Source of the DNA: Muscardinus avellanarius
Taxonomy: Eukaryota > Chordata > Mammalia > Rodentia > Gliridae
Reading direction: 5' to 3'
DNA length: 64,000 nucleotides
Assembly: GCA_963383645.1 (NCBI GenBank)
Contig: OY726572.1
Span: forward strand, 25,660,792 to 25,724,791
This document shows, one piece after another, positions 56,553 through 64,000 of this stretch; the first letter of the stretch is position 1; each line of letters starts with the position of its first letter. The position numbers and the translations under genes were made by a program. The notes below the pieces were generated by a model, which was given only the letters and a program-made list of their open reading frames with translations, was not told the origin of the DNA and searched no databases.

Positions 56553-57470
56553 ATGGGAAAGAGGAATAATACTGGAGCAATGAATGCCCACAACCCCACA
56601 ACATCAGAACCCGATAAAACTGAAAATCAGAGATTTCTAGAAGATCAAATCAGGAAAATAACTGTAGAAATAATAGAGGTGCTTCGAAAAGAACTCAGAG
56701 AGAGCCAAAAAGAGATAAAGGTTGCAATTAATGAAGTAAAGGCCTCAATTCAAAGCACAAACAACCGATTAGAACACATGGAGAACAGAATCTCGCTCTT
56801 AGAAGATGAGCAAACCAAAAATAAACGCATAGTTTCTAATCTAGAAAAAAATATCCGACAGCAGGAATCTGATATTGAAGAATTATGGGCCCATTTTAAG
56901 AGAGCTAACCTAAGAATAATTGGAATAGAGGAGGGAAAAGAAAGTGAAACCAAAGGGATCAACAATCTCTTCAAGGAAGTAATAGCAGAAAATTTTCCAG
57001 ACATAGAGCAAGAGGTTGATACACAGGTCCAGGAAACTTATAGAACTCCCTTTAGACAGGATCAGAGAAGAGGATCCCCATGCCACATAATTGTCAAAAT
57101 GACCAATGTGGAAGCCAAGCAGAGAATCTTAAAGGCAACAAAAACAAAGGGCCAAGTGACATTCAGAGGCAAGCCAATTAGAATCACTCCAGACTTCCCA
57201 AACCAAGTCATGAGAGCCAGAAGGGCTTGGAGTAACATATTCCAAACTCTGAAAGAAAACAACTTCCAGCCAAAAATTTCCTACCCAGCAAAACTTTCTA
57301 TCAAATTAGATGGGGAAATAAGAAGCTTCCATGACAAACAGAAACTGAAGGAATTTTTGTCTTCAAAACCAGCACTAGAGAAAATACTCAAAGAGATTAA
57401 CTACAAAGAAGAAATAGGTAACACACACCAGAACCAGAGAAACAAGAGTTTCCATCCAACAGTCAACTAA
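56553..57470 (+). CDS. L1 ORF1 protein of the ORF1-only element, intact
   Basis: 305 aa, the same length as the ORF1 of the full-length L1 with no indel. By eye there are about 40 substitutions (roughly 87% identity). The ATG is at 56553; the frame is open further upstream but without an ATG. Coiled coil, RRM-like and C-terminal domains are all present. In the RRM the RGSPRHII arginine is Cys, a CpG-type change at a position conserved in human ORF1p, which may weaken RNA binding. Confidence 0.94.
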   Translation: MGKRNNTGAMNAHNPTTSEPDKTENQRFLEDQIRKITVEIIEVLRKELRESQKEIKVAINEVKASIQSTNNRLEHMENRISLLEDEQTKNKRIVSNLEKNIRQQESDIEELWAHFKRANLRIIGIEEGKESETKGINNLFKEVIAENFPDIEQEVDTQVQETYRTPFRQDQRRGSPCHIIVKMTNVEAKQRILKATKTKGQVTFRGKPIRITPDFPNQVMRARRAWSNIFQTLKENNFQPKISYPAKLSIKLDGEIRSFHDKQKLKEFLSSKPALEKILKEINYKEEIGNTHQNQRNKSFHPTVN

Positions 57471-58529
57471 GATTGGTTATCTGTGGAGATTCATTACTTA
57501 TGTTAGTCTTTTACCTATCTCTAAATTGTATTGTCTGCCTTTATTGTTGTTAATTTTTAGGATTTCTAGTTGGAATATTAATATACCTTCAGATATAGCA
57601 TTTGGAAATATTTTATCCCATTCTATTAGTAACTGTTAACTCTGTTTACATTGTCTTTGGATATACAATATTTTTTTTATTTTTTAGGGAGTTTGTATAC
57701 TCCTCTGTTGCCTGTGCCATTGAAATCATATCCAAGAAATCACTGCCAATTTCAGTGTTGTGAGGTTTTATGACCCAGATTTTCTCCTAAAAGTTTATAG
57801 TCTTAAGATTTATATTAAGGTCTTTTATCTATTTTGAGTTAATATTTGTATATGGGATTAGGTAAGGGTCCAACTTTATTCTTTTCCATGTAATTATTAT
57901 GTTTCAACAATATTTAGTTAAAATATTATTATTTCTATCACCAAATGTTTGTGGAAACCTTGTCAAAAATAACTTGACAATATAGGGAAGAATTTAGCTC
58001 TAGGCTTTTATTTAACTCCAATGGTTTATATATCTGCCTTTAGAATAGTACTACACTGTTTCAATTATTGTAGCTTTATATGGTTTGAAATCAGAAAATA
58101 TATATCTTCTAGCTTTGTTCCTTTTCAAGATCGTTTTGGGTATCTAGAGTCCATATTCCATATTAGGATAGAGTTTTTTTCTGAAAAATAAATATATAAA
58201 TATATGATAGTTTCACCTAAAAAAAATAGAAAAAAATATTCTCTGGTAATAAAGAAAGTAAAAAGAAATATTGAAATGTTATCTTTAAGTCATCAAAAGC
58301 TTGGTATCAGACAAATGAAACTGTTATGTGAGATTATCATTTTTAATTTTGGATAAATTGCCATAATACTAGATGTCAACCACTAAGCCAAGCATGGGAG
58401 GGAGGGATGGGGAGAGAATGGGGTGGGGATCGGGTGGGGGCTGACTGGGCGATGTGTGCATGTATGTCTACAAAAGTTTGTATCCCACTATGATGTATTA
58501 ATACAGTGCACCAATAAAAAATTTAAAAA
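57471..58529 (+). other. 3' region of the ORF1-only element with antisense old-L1 segment
   Basis: 57600-58190 reads as the reverse complement of an older L1 (ttttatcccattctattagt through gagttaatatttgtatatgg to tagctttgttcc). It extends slightly further than the same chimera in the full-length L1. A G-rich tract (58396-58440) and ccaataaaaaat close the element. Confidence 0.8.
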
Positions 58530-58544
58530 AAGATGAAATCTCTT
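58530..58544 (+). repeat. Target-site duplication of the half-L1, right copy
   Basis: aagatgaaatctctt; two mismatches to 55744-55758. Confidence 0.7.
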
Positions 58545-58989
58545 TAAAGAAAAGAAAGTTTCATTAATTAAACACATGAATAAATACATATGTACAAATT
58601 GGGCTACGAGTTACAATGGAGAAGACTGGGCCGTGAGAAGCGTGTCGTGATAGAACATGAGGGAGGCCACACTGAGGAAGCGGTGTTGAAATTGAGTGGT
58701 AACTGAGCTAGCCAGGCAAAGAGGGCTGGAAAGAATGTTCCAAGCAGAAAAGACAGAATGTACAAACTCTCTGAGGTGGAAAGGACTTGCATACACCCCA
58801 GGCTCCAGCGGGAGGGGCCGAGAAGACGGTGAGTATAAAGCACCCAAGGGAGGGCTAGCCAGGGAAGCTAGATCACCCTTGAGATCACGTTAAGGGGTTT
58901 AAATCGTGTTTCATTGAAAGGAGCCATGGAGAGTTTTCAGTGGTGGAGAGTATGTGTGTGAGTATGAGACATTGCCCTCTATCTATTTT
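58545..58989. other. Intergenic, nothing recognised
   Basis: No gene or repeat I can support. Confidence 0.5.
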
Positions 58990-59188
58990 TGTTTTTGTGT
59001 TTATTTTTGGTGCTAGGAATTGAATTCAAGGGCATCATCCCTCCAAGATCTACGCCCCCAGCCCTATTTTATTTTTTATTTTGGAACAGCATCTTACTAA
59101 GTTGCTGAGGCTGGCCTTGAGACTGTGATCCTCCTGTCTCAGCCTCCCATATACTGTAATTACAGATGTGCATGACCATGCTGGTTTA
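58990..59188 (-). mobile_element. B1-dID composite SINE
   Basis: ID half (gctaggaattgaattcaagg on plus) and B1 half with losses, ending gcatgaccatgctggtt. Confidence 0.86.
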
Positions 59189-59941
59189 CCTTACTTATCT
59201 GATCACTCTGGCTACTACATGGGTAATGAGTTGAAGTGGAGTCACTTGAAACAGGAAAGTCAGTTCAAATGTCAGGCAGACAAGAGACGTTAGTGGCATG
59301 GATTAGATCTGTGGAGATGGATATAGATACGTCCTTAATAAATTCTTGACATGTTTTAGAGACATAATGGACTGCAATTTGTGATGGATTCGGATGTACG
59401 AGGAAGGGGCAGTGAGCAAGAAAAAGGTAGAGAGGAAGACAAAGCTTGTTCTGTGCAGGGACAGTTAACCCAGAAGAGGGCGAAAGTTGGGGAGGGGGAG
59501 AGGAAACACGTTTATTTGAGACCAGGGCTACAGATACCAGTTTAAGGGTCATAGTATACTACAATAGCAAAAGTCCTGGGAATGGATGGAATGAGTCATT
59601 TAAAGGGCTGTGGACTGCTAGCTCCCTGAAGAACTCAAACATGGGTGTTCACATGGCAGAGGGAGAGGAGTGTTGGCAAAGCAGTCCGAGAAGACCAAAG
59701 AATTAAGAGAAAACAAGGAGTCTGGTATCTCAGAAGTCAAGCGAAGAAGGCAATATAGGATTAAAGACTTTGGTGTCAACCAAAGAATGTGCCAATAAAC
59801 CTTAGCCTTGCTCCTTTTAAGAGCATGATTTGGGAAAAGTTGCTTAACCAACGTGAGCCTCCTTTTCCTTCTGTATTACCTGCTCACGATTTCCATGACA
59901 AAAAAAAATATTTAATAACATACATAAAAATGTGCAGTACA
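59189..59941. other. Intergenic, nothing recognised
   Basis: No gene or repeat I can support. Confidence 0.5.
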
Positions 59942-60125
59942 GTCAGGCGTGGTGGTACACACCTGCAATCCCAGTTCTTGGGAGGCTAAGACAGGAGGCT
60001 CTCAGGTTCAAGGCTAGCCTCAGCAACTTAATGAGACCCTCCTTCAAAATAAAAAATAAAAAGAGCCAGGATGTGTCTCAGAAGTAGAATGTCCCTGGAT
60101 TAAAGAAGAAAAGAAGGGAGGAAGC
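59942..60125 (+). mobile_element. B1-dID composite SINE, short ID half
   Basis: B1 half (caggcgtggtggtacacacc) and a decayed ID half (gagccaggatgtgtctcaga), ending in an AAG-type tail. Confidence 0.86.
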
Positions 60126-60999
60126 AAGGAAGCAAGGAAAGAAAGAAGGGAGGGCGGGCCTGGAACACCATGGGAAGATCCAGTAAAATAGAGACTGAAG
60201 ACAGAATGCTAACAGTGGAACAAGCTAGCTGATAAGGCCAAAAGGGGACAGGATCCAGAATCCAAGTGAGAAACTTGGCTTTGTGGAGAAGAAGGTGAAC
60301 ACCCCTTCCCAGATACAGTAGAGGAGAAATATTGGGTGATGATGCCACCAAGTGTTGAGAGTTGGTAGTGGGGAGAAACAGTTTCTGTACTTGCAGACAG
60401 GGCCTTGGGGATGGGTGGGAGGTGTTTTTGTTTACATACTTAATTAATATGAGGCAAGGTCATTAGATGAGTGAATATGGGGGTGGGGTGAGTACAGCTA
60501 GAAAACTGGAGAATGTACAAATCTGCCTTGGGGAGTGGGAGAGAACGAGCTGTCTCTGCAGCGTGGCTGCTGGCAGTGCAGACCTCCCATTTGAGGTTGG
60601 AAATATGGGCCTAGAGAAAGATCAGTTAATACAGGAGAGAAAAGTCACATCAATCAGCCCAGTTTGGGGTTTTTTTCCCCTGCCAGAAACACTTAGCTGT
60701 GTGCAGACAGGCAGACACAGAAGAGGCAGGATTGGTGCAGGATTGAATTGCAACAGGCAAATGCAATACAAGGAAAGAGACCAGAGAGTTGAGAGCATCT
60801 GCTAAAATATAATCATAATGGACTGCCAGCTCTAACCTGGGTAAGAGGGAAGTGAGGACAAAACGCGCTGGTGGACACACAAGGAGCAGAGGGGTCATAA
60901 ATGTGGACAGCTTCGTGAGGTTAAGGAGAATGTAGTCTCAGAGCAGGATGATTTAGATTCAGGAGTTGGTACAGTGTCAAGCTGTTACCTTGTCAAAGA
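60126..60999. other. Intergenic, nothing recognised
   Basis: No gene or clear repeat. Confidence 0.5.
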
Positions 61000-61541
61000 G
61001 TTTTTAAATTTTAATCTTAAGTGTACAGTTCAATGTTTTTTGACTAATGTAACACCCATTTTACCCATTTCCACCATTTCTATCATTGTAGAAAGTTCTT
61101 TGTGTACCTTTTTCAATCCATTCTCACTCCCTCCCCCCAAAAGTAGCAACTGCTGTTCTGAATTCTATAGATCACAATACTTTTGTCTGTCTCCAAATTT
61201 TGTGCAAATGGAATCAAACAGTAAGTATTCTTTTATATCTGGTTTCTTCTACTTGGAATAATGATTTTTTAGATGCATCCATGCTGTGGTGTACTTTAAT
61301 AATTCATTCTTTTGTATTGCTGAATGGTATCACATTGTAAGAATACACCACAATTTATTTATCCTTTCTTATATTATGCTAGGTAATTGAATAGATGTAT
61401 GTTAACTTCAATAGAAATTTTTAGCTTGTCCTTCAAAGCGGGCATAAGATTTTACACTCCCACTAGCAATGGGTAAGTTTTAACTATTCTACAACTTGCC
61501 CGATATTTAATATTGTCGATATTCTTTTTATTTTATTTTAT

Positions 61542-61705
61542 TATTTGGTGGTAGTAGTGGTCTTTTTACATATTTCTTGAAACAGGGTGTTGCTAGGTGC
61601 TGAGAGTCTCACTACATTTCTGAGGCTGTCCTCAAAACTGTGATCCTCCTGTCTCAGCCTTTCAAGTCCTGGGAATACATGAGTGCACCACCACATCCAC
61701 CCAGT
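61542..61705 (-). mobile_element. SINE, mostly the B1 half
   Basis: tttcttgaaacagggtgttg through tcctgtctcagcctttcaag on plus is the B1 half; the ID half is largely lost. Confidence 0.8.
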
Positions 61706-62009
61706 CTCTTTCATTTTAGCCATTGAGATGGGAATAAACTAGTGTCTTGTGCTTTTAATTTTCAATTCCCTGATGACTAATAACTCTGAGTATCATTTCA
61801 TGTGCCTATTTATATATCTTTTTTTGTGCAGTGTCTGTTTTGAATTGAAGTCTTTATCTGCATTATTGAGCTCTAAAGACTGTGTATATATTCTGAACTC
61901 AAGTACCTACTTGAGCTTCACAGAAACCTCAAGTATCTTTTCCAGGCTGTGACTTGCCTTATCTCCTTAATAATGTCTCTTGATGAAGAGCTCTAAATTT
62001 TGCTTCTGT

Positions 62010-62146
62010 GCCGGGCAAGGTGGCGCACACTTGTAATCCCAGCATTCGGGAGGCTGAGACCGGAGGATCACGGTTTGCGGACAGCCTCAGCTACCTAGTG
62101 AGGCCCTCTACAACTCAGTGAGACCCGGTTTCAAAATAAAGAATAA
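62010..62146 (+). mobile_element. Monomeric B1-type SINE (ends at the A-rich linker)
   Basis: Full B1 half from gccgggcaaggtggcgcaca to the linker caaaataaagaataa, with no ID half. A 15-bp target duplication with one mismatch (aaattttgcttctgt at 61995-62009; aaattttgcttttgt at 62147-62161) shows it was inserted in this form. Confidence 0.9.
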
Positions 62147-62621
62147 AAATTTTGCTTTTGTATAATTTATGAACTATTTTAAAGTTAGTGAATTTTGTTC
62201 TTAAGAAATTATTGTCTGCTCCGAGGTAACAAAAATACTCTCTTTTCTTGTAGAGGCTTTATAGTCTTAGCTTTTATGATTTAAATATATGATCTCTACA
62301 AAATTAATTTTTGCATATGGCATGAAGCAGGATTGAGGCCCATGTTTTCCTGCCAAGTAATCTAGTTGCTTCAGTATCATTTATTAAAATCACTTTCATA
62401 ACTTTTATAGTCTATTGAATTCCTTTGGCAACTTAACAGTCTAAAAATCACTGACCTTGCCTGTATAGATCTATTTCCAGAATCTCTATTCATTCCATTT
62501 GTCTAGTTGTCAATCTTATGCTCGCATTACATTATCTTAATTACTTCTGATTTTTAAGACCTGAAGTTAAGAAGCAAAGTTCCTCCAGTTTTGTCTTTTT
62601 CAACATTGTTTTGGCTATACT

Positions 62622-63500
62622 GTTTTTTTTTTTTTACTAGTGCACTATATTCTCCCATCATAATGTAGATCATGTCGACAATGGCATACCTTCACACCGT
62701 ACTTGGTGCCCTCCTCCTCCCCATTCCCCCCTCCCAATTCAGGTTAACAATGTTATATTCACAAGTATACACATAGTCACAGGTAACATTACCATTAATG
62801 AACCTCAGCCTTCTCCCTCCCCTCCCCTTCCTCCCTGGCTCCACTGAGGTCTCTCCTTCATTATCTGGAGTCCCTCTGGTATCCCAAATACTCCCTAGCT
62901 CAAACATATAGATAAAATATATGTCCCTTCTCGTTCTGTGCTTGGCTAATATCACTTAACAAAATGTTTCCCAAGTCTTTCCCTCTTTTGGTGAATGACA
63001 GATTTTTGTTCTTCTTTATTGCTGAGTAGAATTGCATTGTGTGTATTTTCCATAATTTTGTAATCTATTCATCTGTTGATGGACACCTAGGTTGGTTTCA
63101 TAGTTTGGCTATTGTGAATTGTGCTGCTATGAACATGAATATGCATATATTACTGTAGTTCTCTGATTTCAACCCCTTTGGAAGGATAACCAGTAGTGGT
63201 ACAGCCGGATCATATGGTGGATCCATTTCTAGTTTTCTAAGGAATCTCCACACTGATCACCACAGCAGCTGAACTACTTTTCACTCCCACCAACAGTGTA
63301 GAAGAGTTCCTATTTCCCTACATCCTCATCAACATTTATTGTTATTTGACTTCTTTATGTTTGCCATTCTGTTTGGGGTTCGATGGAATCTAAACATAAA
63401 GAATCTCAGTGTAGTTTTTATTTTCATCTCCCTGATGGCTAATGATGTTGAACACTTATTCATGTATTTATTGACAATTTGTATCTCTTCTTTTGTGAAG
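62622..63500 (-). mobile_element. L1 3' end, minus strand
   Basis: Poly-T at 62622-62636 marks the tail. On minus the 3' UTR (62692-62955) and late ORF2 follow (plus text tgatggacacctaggttggt; gtgctgctatgaacatgaat). Same 3' UTR family as 34118-34895. Confidence 0.88.
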
Positions 63501-63833
63501 TGTTTGTGAGGCTATTAGAGGAAGGCATAGGTTCAACACTCCAACATATAGACACAGGTAGTAACTTCCTCAACAAGACCTCCAAAGCTCAGGAAACTAA
63601 AACAAGAATTAACAAGTGGGATTGCATGAAACTAAAAAGTTTCTGCTCATCAAAGAAAATCATCAAGAATTTAAAGCCTACAGAATTGGAGAAGCTATCC
63701 CTCTGATAGATTACTAATACCCAGAATATAAAAAGAGCTTACAAGACTTTATATAATAGCAAAAACAAATGACGCTATCTAAAAATGGGCAACTCAATTG
63801 AAGAGACACTTCACAAAAGAAGAGATACAAATG
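63501..63833 (+). mobile_element. L1 late ORF2 fragment, plus strand
   Basis: aggaaggcataggttcaaca, then gggattgcatgaaactaaaa, parallel to ORF2 residues of about 980-1100 in the intact L1. It meets the preceding minus-strand L1 in opposite orientation, possibly a twin-priming inversion of one insertion. Confidence 0.82.
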
Positions 63834-64000
63834 TTTCGGCTATTCTGAGTCTTTTTTTATTTGTGCATTTTAGTCATACATATTAATGGGGTACAAGATG
63901 ACAGAGGCATATATGCACTCATCATTCATTTAGCCCTTACCCAATTCCCACCCCATTTTCTCCCCCCTCCCTCCTTCTCATTTTTGCTGAGTGATTGACT
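63834..64000 (-). mobile_element. L1 3' UTR, minus strand, running off the window
   Basis: tagtcatacatattaatggg and cccttacccaattcccaccc match the 3' UTR of the nested L1 at 32379-33158. Only its 3' end is in the window. Confidence 0.8.

Larger units (their letters stand above)
55759..58529 (+). mobile_element. ORF1-only LINE-1 ('half-L1' type), ORF2 absent
   Basis: Starts with the same caacttccgggaagatgg end as the full-length L1. It then has a 5' UTR without the GC tandem tract, an intact ORF1, and directly after the ORF1 stop a 3' region related to the full-length L1's. The whole of ORF2 is missing, so it would need another element's ORF2p. About 160 bp (57471-57632) have no counterpart in the full-length L1. 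Imperfect target duplications suggest it is older than the intact L1. Confidence 0.92.
61000..62621 (-). mobile_element. Old L1 3' part, minus strand, interrupted by two SINEs
   Basis: 61000-61541, 61706-62009 and 62147-62621 read on plus as the antisense of an ancient L1M 3' end (aagtgtacagttcaatgttt; ttgttttggctatact). The SINEs at 61542 and 62010 split it. No open frame remains. Confidence 0.7.

Noticed and set aside
27133..64000. Host protein-coding gene upstream of XDH (for example a neighbouring steroid reductase exon)
   Set aside because: No exon-like sequence recognised; the region consists of repeats and unassigned intergenic DNA.
1..64000. CRISPR arrays, bacterial operons, riboswitches
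   Set aside because: The sequence is mammalian; regular spaced repeats here are SINEs, L1s and microsatellites.

Overview
This is a piece of mammalian nuclear DNA, most likely from a squirrel-family rodent (Sciuridae: tree or ground squirrel, or marmot). The clue is about 25 copies of a composite SINE with a 7SL-derived B1-like left half and a tRNA-derived ID-like right half (the B1-dID type of squirrel-related rodents). Young LINE-1 (L1) elements and rodent-type endogenous retroviral LTRs accompany them. The species cannot be fixed from the sequence.

Positions 1 to about 27,130 hold the 5' part of one gene, xanthine dehydrogenase/oxidase (XDH), on the minus strand. Nine coding exons can be placed to the base: exon 1 at 26965-27006, 2 at 20225-20282, 3 at 17245-17341, 4 at 15845-15953, 5 at 11228-11354, 6 at 10259-10320, 7 at 1955-2023, 8 at 1563-1649 and 9 at 338-479. 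They total 793 coding bases, which is residues 1-264 plus the first base of codon 265. All splice phases agree and all eight cysteines of the two [2Fe-2S] clusters are present. The gene continues past position 1 with the FAD, molybdopterin and dimerisation parts, which are not seen here. The introns carry an old minus-strand L1 (about 3.76-8.62 kb), many SINEs, a class II-like solo LTR in intron 4, and a gammaretrovirus-like solo LTR in intron 1. That second LTR lies in the sense orientation of XDH, only 41 bp before exon 2.

Positions 27.1-64 kb lie upstream of XDH, and I found no protein-coding host gene there. The region is a layered deposit of retroelements. It holds fragments of at least three L1 3'-end families, often nested. 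It also holds a full-length L1 (about 40.94-48.23 kb) with intact ORF1 (305 aa) and ORF2 (1275 aa). A related element follows (about 55.76-58.53 kb) that keeps an intact 305-aa ORF1 but has no ORF2, a 'half-L1' non-autonomous design.

The points most worth following are: (1) the ORF1-only element; (2) the 3' UTR shared by both L1s, which contains a piece of an older L1 ORF2 in antisense, so the 3' UTR is partly complementary to the element's own ORF2; (3) two concentric target-site duplications around the full-length L1, which fit either a nested insertion or a combined 5' and 3' transduction; and (4) the sense solo LTR, with promoter-like and poly(A)-like signals, against XDH exon 2. All calls are from reading the sequence; no database search or alignment program was run.
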